Shown here in pieces: positions 36,934-45,866 of a DNA stretch of 64,000 nt. Source of the DNA: Azonexus sp. R2A61 (GTDB taxonomy: Bacteria; Pseudomonadota; Gammaproteobacteria; Burkholderiales; Rhodocyclaceae); contig NZ_JACBFO010000001.1 in NCBI RefSeq assembly GCF_021401135.1, positions 744,001-808,000 on the forward strand. Direction: 5' to 3'. Each line of letters opens with the position of its first letter. Within the stretch, counting starts at the first letter, position 1. The notes under the pieces were generated by a model. It was not told where the DNA came from. It did no database searches and saw only the letters and a list, made by a program, of their open reading frames with translations. The position numbers and the translations under genes are program-made.

Positions 36934-38154
36934 TCAGCGGTAGATCAGGAAAGCGTCGCGGGCTGCGGTCCACACTGCCTCGTCGGCAGAAACCGCCTGA
37001 TCGAGGTCGCTCGGTGTCGCCGCCGGGTCGTCGACCCACTCGCGCAGCAGCGGCGAGCCGTTGATCAGGTCGATCGCCAGCCGCTCGAATTCGTACTCGT
37101 AGCCGAAGTCGCGCCAGATCGGGTAGTCCGGATAAAGCCGGCGGATTGCCTTGAAGGCCAGCGCCTGCAGCCGCCAGGGCCGGAACGCGGCGTGGTCGTA
37201 ATACGGGCCTTCGCTGTGGATTTGCAGCGCCTGGCACAGTTGACCGTGGAATTTGTGGAAGGTCGGCTCGAACCAGCAGACGCGCAGCTTGCCGCCGGCC
37301 AGCCAGTCCGGCGCGAGCGCTTGCATCTCGGCGAGCACGGCGGCGGCGTCGATGTCCGGCGCGCCGAACAGGAATTCCAGCGGTCGCGTCGTGCCGCGCC
37401 CTTCGCTCAAGGTCGTCCCTTCGAGCATCACGGTGCCGGCGTAGGCGCGCGCCATCGACAGGTTGGGCGCGTTCGGGCTGGGGTTGATCCAGGTCCGCTC
37501 GCCGAGCGGCCAGCCGTAGCCGGGCGCCGCGTCGGGCTGCCAGCCGCTCATTTCGACGACGCGGTAATCGACGTCGAGCTGCAACTGGGCGATGAACCAG
37601 GCACCGAGCTCGCCCATGGTCAGGCCGTGGCGCATCGGCAGCGGGCCGGCGCCGACGAAGCTTTCCCAGCCCTCGCGCAGCGTGAAGCCTTCGACCGGCC
37701 GGCCGGCCGGGTTCGGGCGGTCGAGCACCCAGACCGACTTGCCGTGTTCGGCAGCGGCTTCGAGCACGTAGCGCAGCGTGGTGATGAAGGTGTAGATGCG
37801 GCAGCCGAGGTCCTGCAGGTCGACCAGCAGCACGTCGAAAGTGTCCATCATCGCCGCCGTCGGACGGCGCACTTCGCCGTACAGGCTGAAGATCGGGATG
37901 CCGTGCTGCGGATCGACGAAATCCGGCGATTCGACCATGTTGTCCTGCTTGTCGCCCTTGATGCCGTGTTGCGGGCCGAAGGCGGCGGTCAGCTTGAGGT
38001 CGGGCAGCGCGGCCAGCGCGTCGAGGCTGTGCGTCAGCTCGGCGGTGACCGAGGCCGGATGGGCGAGCAGGGCGAGGCGGCGGCCGGCGAGCGGGCGGCG
38101 CAGTTCGGGATCGGCCAGCAGGCGGTCGATGCCGAACAGGAGGTTTTGCGTCAT
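36934..38154 (-). CDS. DUF1343 protein, NamZ-like exo-N-acetylmuramidase
   Basis: 406 residues. LLAHPASVTAELTHSLDAL, GPQHGIKGDKQDNM, DVLLVDLQDLGCRIYTF and LDRPNPAGRPVEG are diagnostic of DUF1343. Characterised members (NamZ) cleave N-acetylmuramic acid from the non-reducing end of peptidoglycan fragments. No signal peptide is visible, so it would act in the cytosol on imported muropeptides unless exported otherwise. The ATG overlaps the stop of the DOMON-like gene (ATGA). The next gene is an anion permease. Confidence 0.85.
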   Translation of the reverse strand: MTQNLLFGIDRLLADPELRRPLAGRRLALLAHPASVTAELTHSLDALAALPDLKLTAAFGPQHGIKGDKQDNMVESPDFVDPQHGIPIFSLYGEVRRPTAAMMDTFDVLLVDLQDLGCRIYTFITTLRYVLEAAAEHGKSVWVLDRPNPAGRPVEGFTLREGWESFVGAGPLPMRHGLTMGELGAWFIAQLQLDVDYRVVEMSGWQPDAAPGYGWPLGERTWINPSPNAPNLSMARAYAGTVMLEGTTLSEGRGTTRPLEFLFGAPDIDAAAVLAEMQALAPDWLAGGKLRVCWFEPTFHKFHGQLCQALQIHSEGPYYDHAAFRPWRLQALAFKAIRRLYPDYPIWRDFGYEYEFERLAIDLINGSPLLREWVDDPAATPSDLDQAVSADEAVWTAARDAFLIYR

Positions 38155-38678
38155 GGCAAGGGCAGCATGAAGCTGTCGCGAAGGTGGAAGTCGGGGCGCT
38201 CGGCCGTGTGGCGCAGGGCCCAGTAGCTGAGTTCGCCGTCGGCGTGCTCGGCGACCATGGTCAGGCCGATGCGCGTGGCGTCGGGCGGCAGTACGCCAGC
38301 CGGTAGTTCGACGACGAGATGCAGCATGCGGCCGTCGTCCATGCGGTCGACGCGCAGCGGCTGCGGAATTTGCCAGTTTTCGTCGCGCTGGCGGGTATCG
38401 GTGAAGCGGTAGGCGGCCCAGCAGCCGGACGGAGAGAAGTTGAATTCGTGGTAGCTGCTGTCGGTATCGCCGGCGACGAACGCCTCGCAGCAGGTATGAC
38501 GCCACAGACCGTCGACCGGCATGGCCGGGCGCCGCGCCGGAATGCGTAGCGCATCGATACCGAAAATCCGGTAGTGCAGACGCAGGCCGCCGGTCGCCAG
38601 ACGGCCGACTTCGGCAGCGACGACCAGGCCGGCAGGCGGCTTGCTGGCGGCATGGCAGTGCAGGGCGTGGAAGCTCAC
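38151..38678 (-). CDS. DOMON-like domain protein
   Basis: 175 residues from GTG 38678. CCEAFVAGDTDSSYHEFNFS followed by PSGCWAAYRF is the signature of the single-domain DOMON-like family, and the whole protein is one beta-sandwich. DOMON folds bind sugars or haem. There is no signal peptide or membrane segment. It is translationally coupled to the DUF1343 gene, so a role with sugar or muropeptide substrates is plausible. Confidence 0.7.
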   Translation of the reverse strand: MSFHALHCHAASKPPAGLVVAAEVGRLATGGLRLHYRIFGIDALRIPARRPAMPVDGLWRHTCCEAFVAGDTDSSYHEFNFSPSGCWAAYRFTDTRQRDENWQIPQPLRVDRMDDGRMLHLVVELPAGVLPPDATRIGLTMVAEHADGELSYWALRHTAERPDFHLRDSFMLPLP

Positions 38679-38801
38679 GGTCGACGCAGGAAATAGGGCG
38701 GTTAACAGACGCTACTTTACCCGCTCCTCCCTTGGTCGGCACAGGCTTTTGGAGTAATTTAGCGCATTTGCGGCGTCGACCGCAGGGAGAGAGAAAAAAG
38801 C

Positions 38802-40166
38802 ATGACACCGTTGCGCATCAACCTTGAACAGGACGAAATCCCCACCCACTGGTACAACGTCGTCGCCGACATGCCCAACCCGCCGGCACCGCCGCTCGGG
38901 CCGGACGGCAAGCCGGTGCCGCCGGAAGCGATGGGGGCGATCTTCCCGGATCCCATCCTCGAGCAGGAAATGACCGCCGAGCGCTGGATTCCGATTCCCG
39001 AGGAAGTGCGCCAGATCTACGCGCAATGGCGCCCGGCGCCGCTGGTTCGCGCCTTGCGCCTGGAGCAGATGCTGGGCACGCCGGCGAAGATATTCTTCAA
39101 GTACGAAGGCGTCTCGCCGGCCGGTTCGCACAAGCCGAATTCGGCCGTGCCGCAGGCCTACTACAACAAGCTGGCCGGCACCCAGAAGCTGACCACCGAG
39201 ACCGGCGCCGGCCAGTGGGGTTCGTCGATCGCCTATGCCGGCCAGATGTTCGGCCTGCCGGTGCGCGTCTTCATGGTCAACGTCAGCTACCAGCAGAAGC
39301 CCTTCCGCCGCTCGATGATGCAGACCTGGGGCGCCGAAGTCTTCGCCTCGCCGACCAATCTGACCAACGCCGGGCGCGCCGCGCTGGCCGCCGATCCCGA
39401 CTGCCAGGGCTCGCTCGGCCTGGCGATCTCGGAAGCCGTCGAGGAAGCCGCCGCCGATCCCAATACCTGCTACACGCTCGGCTCGGTGCTCAACCATGTG
39501 CTGCTGCACCAGACGGTGATCGGCCTGGAAGCGAAGAAGCAGTTCGACAAGATCGGCGGCTATCCGGACGTGATCTTCGGGCCCTGCGGCGGCGGTTCCA
39601 GCTTCGGCGGCATTGCCTTCCCGTTCCTCGCCGACAAGGCAGCCGGCGATCCGCGCGCCAGGAACCTGCGCTGCGTCGCCGTCGAGCCGACCTCCTGCCC
39701 GACGCTGACCAAGGGCGCCTACACCTACGACTACGGCGACGCTTCCGGCTACACGCCGATCATGAAGATGTACACGCTCGGCCACGACTTCATGCCGCCC
39801 GGCATCCACGCCGGCGGCCTGCGCTACCACGGTGCCTCGCCGCTGCTCTCGCAGCTCTTCCACGAAAAGCTGCTGGAAGCGGTGGCTGTGCCGCAGGTCG
39901 GTACCTTCGAGGCCGGCGTCCAGTTCGCCCGCGCCGAAGGCATCATCCCGGCGCCGGAATCCTGCCACGCGATCCGCGCGACCATCGACGAGGCGCTGCG
40001 CTGCAAGGCGACCGGCGAAGCCAAGACGCTGCTCTTCTGCCTGACCGGCCACGGCCACTTCGACATGGCGTCCTACGACAAGTACTTCACCGGCAAGCTG
40101 GAAGACTACGACTATCCGGCCGAAGCCATCGTCGAGTCGCTGAAGCACCTGCCCAAGGTCGGCTGA
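38802..40166 (+). CDS. trpB2: TrpB2-type tryptophan synthase beta-like protein
   Basis: 454 residues, longer than TrpB1 (about 400). It has the PLP-lysine motif GSHKPNSA, the phosphate loop GPCGGGSSFGG and the TrpB2-typical N-terminal extension (NVVADMPNPPAPPLGPDG). TrpB2 makes tryptophan from indole and serine independently of TrpA; no trpA is nearby. The ATG has a weak GAGAG site. A half-palindrome GTCGACCGCA (38775-38784) lies in its leader. Confidence 0.93.
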   Translation: MTPLRINLEQDEIPTHWYNVVADMPNPPAPPLGPDGKPVPPEAMGAIFPDPILEQEMTAERWIPIPEEVRQIYAQWRPAPLVRALRLEQMLGTPAKIFFKYEGVSPAGSHKPNSAVPQAYYNKLAGTQKLTTETGAGQWGSSIAYAGQMFGLPVRVFMVNVSYQQKPFRRSMMQTWGAEVFASPTNLTNAGRAALAADPDCQGSLGLAISEAVEEAAADPNTCYTLGSVLNHVLLHQTVIGLEAKKQFDKIGGYPDVIFGPCGGGSSFGGIAFPFLADKAAGDPRARNLRCVAVEPTSCPTLTKGAYTYDYGDASGYTPIMKMYTLGHDFMPPGIHAGGLRYHGASPLLSQLFHEKLLEAVAVPQVGTFEAGVQFARAEGIIPAPESCHAIRATIDEALRCKATGEAKTLLFCLTGHGHFDMASYDKYFTGKLEDYDYPAEAIVESLKHLPKVG

Positions 40167-40170
40167 TTCC

Positions 40171-40872
40171 GTGAAAGCGATCGTCTTCCTGCTGGTGCTG
40201 GCCAACCTGCTGTTCTACGCTTTCACCGAAGGTTATTTCGGTCAGTCGGACAATCCGGATGCAATGCGCGTCGCGCAGCAGGTGGCGCCGGACGCGATGC
40301 GTATCGTCGCGCGCGGCGAGGCGCCGCCGGCCGCCGAGCCGCAGGCGGTGGCCGAACCGGCCCAGGCCGTCGGGGAAACCCCGGTCGAGGCGCCGGCCGG
40401 GACGGCCGCCGAAGCCCGTGCGGAAACGCTTTGTCAGGCTTGGGGGCCGCTGACGCTGGGCGAGGCGGAGAAATTCAGCGCCTTGGTCGGCGAGCGCTTC
40501 GCCGATTTTCGCCTGTCCCGCCAGGGTGGGGGCGACGGCTGGTGGGTGCACATCCCGCCGCTGGCCGACAAGGCGGCGGCCGACAAGAAGGGCGCCGAGC
40601 TGAAGGCGCTCGGCATCGGCGATTACTTCATCGTGCAGGACGGCCTGAGCCGCAACGCCATTTCGCTCGGCGTGTTCACCACCGAAAAGGGCGGCCGGGA
40701 ACGGTTGAACGAACTGAAGGGCAAGGGCGTGCGCTCGGCCCGTCTGGGGCTGCGGCCGGACAAGGACGGCGGCGTGCGTTTCGAGCTCAGCGGGCCGGCG
40801 GCGCAGGCCGATGCCCTGCAGACGGAACTGGCTGCCGCACTGCCCAAACGCAGTCCCCGCGACTGTCCATGA
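40171..40872 (+). CDS. Membrane-anchored SPOR-domain protein
   Basis: 233 residues from GTG 40171. One N-terminal transmembrane helix (IVFLLVLANLLFYAF), an Ala/Glu/Pro-rich periplasmic linker, then a SPOR domain (WWVHIPPLADKAAADKKGAE ... ISLGVFTTEKGGRERL). SPOR domains bind denuded septal glycan. Many betaproteobacteria carry such a protein next to coaE. The stop overlaps the coaE start (ATGA). Confidence 0.85.
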   Translation: MKAIVFLLVLANLLFYAFTEGYFGQSDNPDAMRVAQQVAPDAMRIVARGEAPPAAEPQAVAEPAQAVGETPVEAPAGTAAEARAETLCQAWGPLTLGEAEKFSALVGERFADFRLSRQGGGDGWWVHIPPLADKAAADKKGAELKALGIGDYFIVQDGLSRNAISLGVFTTEKGGRERLNELKGKGVRSARLGLRPDKDGGVRFELSGPAAQADALQTELAAALPKRSPRDCP

Positions 40873-41480
40873 GCCGTTACGTCGTTGGCCTGACCGGCGG
40901 CATCGGCAGCGGCAAGTCGACGGTGGCCGACGCTTTCGTCGCACAGGGGGCGGCGCTGGTCGATACCGACGCGATCGCCCACGAACTGACCGCGCCGCAA
41001 GGCGCGGCCATGCCCGAACTGATTGCCGCTTTCGGCGACGACATCGTCGATGCCGACGGTGCGCTCGACCGGGCGGCGATGCGTCGGCGGGTATTTGCCG
41101 ATCCGGCGGCGCGAGGCCGGCTGGAAGCCATCCTGCATCCGCGCATCCGCGCCCTGTCGGCCGAACGCGTCCAGGCGGCGTCGGCAGCCTACGCGATCCT
41201 TGCCGTGCCGCTGCTGGTCGAAAGCGGCCAGTGGCAGACGCGCTGCGACCGCGTACTGGTCGTCGACTGCCCGGAAGCGGTGCAGATCGAGCGGGTCGGC
41301 CGGCGCAGCGGGCTGTCGGCCGACGAGGTCCGGGCGATCATGGCCGCCCAGGCCAGCCGCGAGCAGCGGCTGGCGGTGGCCGACGACATCGTGCGCAACG
41401 ACGGCGAGCGAACGAATCTTTACCGTCAGGTCGCGGCGCTGCATCTAAAATATCTCGAATTGGCCGCAGAAAAAACTTAA
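40869..41480 (+). CDS. coaE: Dephospho-CoA kinase
   Basis: Last step of CoA synthesis. 203 residues with P-loop GLTGGIGSGKSTVADAF, DTDAIAHELT and the lid HPRIRA segment, then PLLVESG. In proteobacteria coaE usually lies before zapD and yacG, as here. Confidence 0.96.
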   Translation: MSRYVVGLTGGIGSGKSTVADAFVAQGAALVDTDAIAHELTAPQGAAMPELIAAFGDDIVDADGALDRAAMRRRVFADPAARGRLEAILHPRIRALSAERVQAASAAYAILAVPLLVESGQWQTRCDRVLVVDCPEAVQIERVGRRSGLSADEVRAIMAAQASREQRLAVADDIVRNDGERTNLYRQVAALHLKYLELAAEKT

Positions 41481-41553
41481 AGCAAGCTGTTGAGATTTGC
41501 ATGCAAATAGCTCAGAATTCAGGCAATTTTTCCGATTTACGGAAGCCGGCCGC

Positions 41554-42312
41554 GTGATCACCTACGAATATCCGTTCAACGAGCGCATCCGCACACTGTT
41601 GCGGCTCGAAGACCTCTTCGAGAAAACCGCGTACTTCGTGCGGGCGGACGGCCGTCAGGAACACCATGCGGCGCTGGTCACGCTGTTCGAGATTCTCGAA
41701 GTCGCCGGTCGCGCCGATCTGAAAATGGATCTGATCCAGGAACTGGAGCGTCAGCGCCAGACCTTGCTCGCCTTCCGCAACAACCCCGACATTTCCGAAG
41801 AAGCGCTGTCCGGCGCGCTCTACGAGATCGAGCAGTCGTCGGCCGCGCTGCTGGCGATGACCGGCAAGATCGGCCAGTACCTGCGCGACAACGACTGGCT
41901 GATGGGCATCAAGAGCCGCGCTGCGATTCCCGGCGGGGTCTGCGAGTTCGACCTGCCGTCCTATCACTGGTGGCTGCACCGCTCGCCCGAGGTCCGGCGC
42001 GAGGCGCTGGAGGGCTGGTGCAAGCCGATGTTCGCGTTGCGCGACGCCTCCGACATCGTGTTGCGCCTGCTCCGTTCGAGCGGCCGGCCCAAGCGCTACA
42101 CCGCCGCGCACGGCCAGTTCCAGCTGAATCTGGGCGGCACCTCGGCGCAAATGGTGCGCGTCGTGGTCGGTGTCGACGAGGCGGCGATTCCTGAAGTCAG
42201 CGCCAACAAGTATTTCCTGAACATCCGCTTCACCAAGCCGCCGGCCGGCGAGATCAAGGCCCGCGGCTGCGAGCGCGATGTCGATTTCGATCTGACCTTC
42301 TGCAACCTGTGA
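41554..42312 (+). CDS. zapD: Cell-division protein ZapD
   Basis: 252 residues starting [20 protein letters not shown], the family N terminus. ZapD crosslinks FtsZ filaments at the septal ring. GTG 41554 is chosen over the in-frame ATG 41497 because the family begins at this point and GGAAG precedes it by about 9 nt. The stop overlaps the yacG start as GTGA. Confidence 0.94.
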   Translation: MITYEYPFNERIRTLLRLEDLFEKTAYFVRADGRQEHHAALVTLFEILEVAGRADLKMDLIQELERQRQTLLAFRNNPDISEEALSGALYEIEQSSAALLAMTGKIGQYLRDNDWLMGIKSRAAIPGGVCEFDLPSYHWWLHRSPEVRREALEGWCKPMFALRDASDIVLRLLRSSGRPKRYTAAHGQFQLNLGGTSAQMVRVVVGVDEAAIPEVSANKYFLNIRFTKPPAGEIKARGCERDVDFDLTFCNL

Positions 42313-42509
42313 CCAAACCGCGTAAAGTCCGCTGCCCGCAATGCGGCCAGGACGCCCTGTGGGCGCCCGAGAATCCCTGGCGTCCGTTCTGTTCCGAGCG
42401 CTGCAAGCAGATCGACCTGGGCGCCTGGGCCAACGAGAGTTATCGCATCGCCGGCAAGTCGACCGACGACGAGATGCCGGGTACGGATTTCCCCGAAACG
42501 CGCAGTTGA
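42309..42509 (+). CDS. yacG: DNA gyrase inhibitor YacG
   Basis: 66 residues with the four-cysteine zinc site CPQCG ... [20 protein letters not shown]. YacG binds GyrB and inhibits gyrase. It starts at GTG 42309, coupled to zapD. The coaE-zapD-yacG order is the standard one. Confidence 0.95.
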   Translation: MTKPRKVRCPQCGQDALWAPENPWRPFCSERCKQIDLGAWANESYRIAGKSTDDEMPGTDFPETRS

Positions 42510-42548
42510 CCGCAGCGTTTGCCGGGCGACCGGTTTTTTGCCGATTTC

Positions 42549-42562
42549 TGCGGTCGACCGCA
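42549..42562. repeat. Dispersed palindrome, intergenic full copy
   Basis: TGCGGTCGACCGCA between the convergent yacG and Nudix-ThiE genes. T-rich tracts lie on both sides (42535-42540 and 42572-42576), so it may also serve as a terminator-like hairpin. Confidence 0.85.
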
Positions 42563-42585
42563 GGAATTCCCGCTTTTTCTCCGCT

Positions 42586-43530
42586 TTACCAGCCGCGCAT
42601 CAATGCTACGCCGTGCGCGCCGTGCGCCTGCGCTTCGTCGTGCTGTGCCGGGCGCAGGCCGCCCAGCGCAAAGACCGGAATGCGGTTGTCGGCCGCCCGT
42701 TCGGCAAATCCCTGCCAGCCGATGCCGGGCGCTTCCGGATGGCTCGGCGTCGGCAGTACCGGGCCGAGCAGCGCGTAATCCAGGTCCAGTTCGCCGGCGC
42801 GGCGAATTTCTGCCGCGTCGTGGCAGGAGGCGCCGACCCAGGCAAAATCCGGGCGGGCCGTGCAGGCGGCCAGCTGGTCGGCGCTCAGGTGGAGGCCGTC
42901 GGCCGCGATGCGGCGGGCCAGCGTCGCGTCGCCATTGACCACGACCAGCGCACCGTGCGCGTGCGCCAGCCGGCAGACGGCTTCGCCGAAGTGTTGGCGC
43001 TGTGCCGGCGGCAGCGCTTTGTCGCGCAGCTGGATCAGCCGCAGGCCCTTGTCCAGCGCCGCTTCCAGTCGTTCGAGCTGGCGCTCGATGCCTTCGCTTT
43101 CGGCATTGGTAATGGCCATCGTGGTCGGCAGCGACAGGCCTTTCAGGATCGGGTCGTTGGCCGGCAGGATCGGCGCGACGTGGATGCTTTTGCCGCATTC
43201 GAACCAGTCGACCGCACTATGTTCGAGCGGGCCGGTGACGCCGATTTCTCCGGTCCACGCGGTGACCCGCCAGAAATTCAGGTGCACCGTCGCGTGCGGG
43301 TAGGTGAAGCGCTTGTGCAGCCAGGGGGCGCAGTCGGTGACGGTGATCCCCATTTCTTCCTGCAGTTCGCGAATCAGCGCCTGGCGCACGCTTTCGCCGG
43401 CTTCCAGCTTGCCGCCGGGAAACTCCCAGTAGCCCGCGTAAACCTTGCCGACCGGCCGCTGGGCGAGCAGGAAACGGCGGCCGTCGTCGCGCAGCATGAC
43501 CGCCGCGGCTACCTGCACGGCATCGCTCAT
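42586..43530 (-). CDS. Nudix hydrolase fused to a thiamine-phosphate-synthase-like domain
   Basis: 314 residues. Residues 1-135 are a MutT-type Nudix domain (FPGGKLEAGESVRQAL followed by RELQEEMG). Residues 140-314 are a ThiE/TenI-like TIM barrel (GLRLIQLRDKALPPAQR, VVVNGDATLARRIAADGLHL, LLGPVLPTPSHPEAPGIGW, VFALGGL). The fusion is known in betaproteobacteria. MutT removes oxidised nucleotides; the ThiE-like part may not make thiamine phosphate. The start overlaps the stop of the AAA ATPase gene (ATGA). Confidence 0.9.
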   Translation of the reverse strand: MSDAVQVAAAVMLRDDGRRFLLAQRPVGKVYAGYWEFPGGKLEAGESVRQALIRELQEEMGITVTDCAPWLHKRFTYPHATVHLNFWRVTAWTGEIGVTGPLEHSAVDWFECGKSIHVAPILPANDPILKGLSLPTTMAITNAESEGIERQLERLEAALDKGLRLIQLRDKALPPAQRQHFGEAVCRLAHAHGALVVVNGDATLARRIAADGLHLSADQLAACTARPDFAWVGASCHDAAEIRRAGELDLDYALLGPVLPTPSHPEAPGIGWQGFAERAADNRIPVFALGGLRPAQHDEAQAHGAHGVALMRGW

Positions 43531-44429
43531 GGCCGGTTCCGCCGGGCGGTTTTCTTCTGGCGGCCGGCCAGGTCGCGGGCGAACTGCCAGGCGACGCGGC
43601 CCGAGCGCGAACCGCGGCCGAGCGCCCAGTTCAGTGCTTCGCGCTCGTTGGCGGCGATCTGCTTGTCGCTGACGCCGAAACTGCGGGCCCAGTGGGCGTA
43701 GACCGCCAGATAGTCGTCCTGCGAGAAGGGATAGAAGGAAATCCACAGGCCGAAACGTTCGGACAGCGAAATCTTTTCCTCTACCGCTTCGCCGGGGTGG
43801 ATTTCGTCGTCGACGCGCTGCGTTTCGAGGTTTTCGGCGTGGTATTCCGGCATCAGGTGGCGGCGGTTCGACGTGGCGTAGATCAGCACGTTGTCGGGCG
43901 GCGCCGAGACCGAACCGTCGAGCACCGATTTCAGCGCCTTGTACGCCGTTTCGCCGGCTTCGAAGGAAATGTCGTCGCAGAAAATGATGAATTTTTCCGG
44001 TCGACCGTCGAGCAGGTCGGTAATGTCCGGCAAGTCGACCAGATCGTTCTTGTCCACCTCGATCAGGCGCAGGCCCTGGTCCGAGAATTCATTCAGCACG
44101 GCCTTCACCAGCGACGACTTGCCGCAGCCGCGGGCGCCGGTCAGCAGTACGTTGTTGGCGCCGCGACCGCCGACGAATTGACGCGTGTTGGCGACGATGC
44201 GCGCCTTCTGGTCGTCTACCGTCTCGATGTCGTCGAGCCCGATCGGGTGCGGCTTGGCGACCGGCTGCAGCCAGCCGCGGCCCTGCGATTTGCGCCAGCG
44301 GTAAGCCGGTGCCGACCAGTCGACGGCCGGTGCCGGCGGCGGCAGGAAAGTCTCCAGGCGGCCGAGCAGACTTTCGGCGCGTTCGAGCAGACGGGCGAGC
44401 TGGGCGGGGTTCAGGGCGGGAGCGTTCAT
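43527..44429 (-). CDS. DUF815-family AAA ATPase
   Basis: 300 residues. Walker A is LLTGARGCGKSSLVKAVL, Walker B IIFCDDISFE, followed by sensor IYATSNRRHL and an arginine-rich C-terminal region (RGSRSGRVAWQFARDLAG). The biochemical role of this conserved AAA family is unknown. It is upstream of and coupled to the Nudix-ThiE gene, and divergent from mltA. Confidence 0.9.
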   Translation of the reverse strand: MNAPALNPAQLARLLERAESLLGRLETFLPPPAPAVDWSAPAYRWRKSQGRGWLQPVAKPHPIGLDDIETVDDQKARIVANTRQFVGGRGANNVLLTGARGCGKSSLVKAVLNEFSDQGLRLIEVDKNDLVDLPDITDLLDGRPEKFIIFCDDISFEAGETAYKALKSVLDGSVSAPPDNVLIYATSNRRHLMPEYHAENLETQRVDDEIHPGEAVEEKISLSERFGLWISFYPFSQDDYLAVYAHWARSFGVSDKQIAANEREALNWALGRGSRSGRVAWQFARDLAGRQKKTARRNRP

Positions 44430-44474
44430 CGCGGCGGGTATACTGACGAAAAGTCGATCACTCTAACCAAAGCC

Positions 44475-45695
44475 ATGTCAAAACGCCACGCCGTCGCCCT
44501 GTTGTCCGCCCTGTTGCTGAGTGCCTGCGGCAGCCTGTCGCCGACCCGGGAAAAAACCGCCGAGCCGGCGCCGAGCTGCCCGCCCTGCGCCGCCTGTCCG
44601 GTCTGCCCGTCGCCCGACAAGCCCAAGCCGCCGGAATTCTCGCGCACGCTGACCGAAGTGGACTGGGCCGAACTGCCAGGCTGGCGCGACGACGATCATG
44701 CCGCCGCCTGGCCGGCCTTCATGCAGAGCTGCCGCGGCCTGCGCAACCGTGCCGGTGCCGAAGCCTGGCGGCCGGTCTGTGCCGCCGCCGCCCAGGTCGA
44801 CGGCAAGTCGGCCGACGCCGTGCGCCGGTTCTTCGAAAGTCACTTGGTACCGCATCGCATCGCCAGCGGCGACGGTGCGGTCGACGGCATGGTCACCGGT
44901 TATTACGAGCCGCTGCTGCAGGGCAGCCGCACGCGCAGCCGGCAGTTTGCCCAGCCGGTGCTCGGCGTGCCCGGCGATCTGCTGACCGTCGACCTCGGCG
45001 ATCTTTTCCCCGAGCTGAAAGGCAAGCGCGTGCGCGGCCGGGTCGAAGGCAACAAGGTCGTTCCCTACTGGTCGCGCGGCGAACTGCTGGCACGCGGCGA
45101 CAAGCTGCCGGCGCGCACCCTGGCCTACGTGGACGACGCCATCGAACTGTTCTTCCTGCAGGTGCAGGGCTCCGGCCGCATCCGCCTGCCCGACGGCAGC
45201 CTGATGCGCGTCAACTATGCCGACCAGAACGGTCATCCCTACCGCTCGATCGGCCGCGTGTTGGTCGACCGCGGCGACCTCAAGCTCGAAGAAGCCTCGA
45301 TGCAGGGCATTCAGGCCTGGGCGCGCGCCAATCCGGCGCGCCTGGACGAACTGCTCAACAGCAACCCGAGCTACGTCTTCTTCCGCGAAACCCCGGCCAA
45401 CGACGATGGCCCGCAGGGGGCGCTCGGCGTGCCGCTGACCGCCGAACGCAGCATCGCCGTGGATACCCGCTCGGTACCGCTGGGTGCGCCGGTCTTCCTG
45501 GCCACCACCCGGCCCAATTCCCCGCAGCCGCTGCAGCGCCTGGTGATGGCCCAGGACGTCGGCGGTGCGATCCGTGGAGCGGTGCGCGCCGATTTCTTCT
45601 GGGGCTTCGGCAAGGAGGCGGGGGCGCTGGCCGGCCGCATGAAACAGTCCGGCCGGATGTGGGTACTGCTGCCGCGCGGCTACGCACCGAAATAG
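44475..45695 (+). CDS. mltA: Membrane-bound lytic murein transglycosylase A
   Basis: 406-residue lipoprotein with lipobox LLLSAC. It has a cysteine-rich linker (CPPCAACPVC), the MltA barrel (VTGYYEPLLQGSRTRS) and the 3D domain with the catalytic aspartate region (MAQDVGGAIRGAVRADFFWG). It cleaves glycan strands to 1,6-anhydro products at the outer membrane. Only a weak ribosome site precedes ATG 44475. Confidence 0.95.
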   Translation: MSKRHAVALLSALLLSACGSLSPTREKTAEPAPSCPPCAACPVCPSPDKPKPPEFSRTLTEVDWAELPGWRDDDHAAAWPAFMQSCRGLRNRAGAEAWRPVCAAAAQVDGKSADAVRRFFESHLVPHRIASGDGAVDGMVTGYYEPLLQGSRTRSRQFAQPVLGVPGDLLTVDLGDLFPELKGKRVRGRVEGNKVVPYWSRGELLARGDKLPARTLAYVDDAIELFFLQVQGSGRIRLPDGSLMRVNYADQNGHPYRSIGRVLVDRGDLKLEEASMQGIQAWARANPARLDELLNSNPSYVFFRETPANDDGPQGALGVPLTAERSIAVDTRSVPLGAPVFLATTRPNSPQPLQRLVMAQDVGGAIRGAVRADFFWGFGKEAGALAGRMKQSGRMWVLLPRGYAPK

Positions 45696-45703
45696 CAAAC
45701 GGA

Positions 45704-45720
45704 TGCACAAAAACAATGCG
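45704..45720. promoter_or_regulatory. NtrC-like binding site 1 upstream of amt
   Basis: TGCACAAAAACAATGCG resembles the NtrC box TGCAC-N7-GTGCA with imperfect right half. It lies about 110 bp upstream of the sigma-54 promoter. Confidence 0.5.
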
Positions 45721-45733
45721 CATCCTTGTTTGA

Positions 45734-45750
45734 TGCACAAACAAGGTGCG
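45734..45750. promoter_or_regulatory. NtrC-like binding site 2 upstream of amt
   Basis: TGCACAAACAAGGTGCG matches TGCAC-N7-GTGCA at nine of ten specified bases. It is 30 bp from site 1, about three helical turns, as in paired NtrC enhancers. Confidence 0.65.
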
Positions 45751-45816
45751 AATAGCGCCGAATCCCGGCGAGTGAGCGAAGATCTAATGCACTGATTTAA
45801 AACATCATTGACGCAC

Positions 45817-45832
45817 TGGAATGGTGCTTGCT
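45817..45832 (+). promoter_or_regulatory. Sigma-54 promoter of amt
   Basis: TGGAATGGTGCTTGCT has GG and GC at the -24/-12 spacing (consensus TGGCAC-N5-TTGCW). Transcription would start near 45843, giving a leader of about 25 nt before ATG 45867. Confidence 0.7.
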
Positions 45833-45866
45833 TTTCGTGCTCCCGATTTCAACTCGGGGATATCCC

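Noticed and set aside
38679-38801. trp leader or attenuator before trpB2
   Set aside because: No Trp-rich leader peptide or paired hairpins are visible; only a palindrome half-copy and a weak ribosome site.
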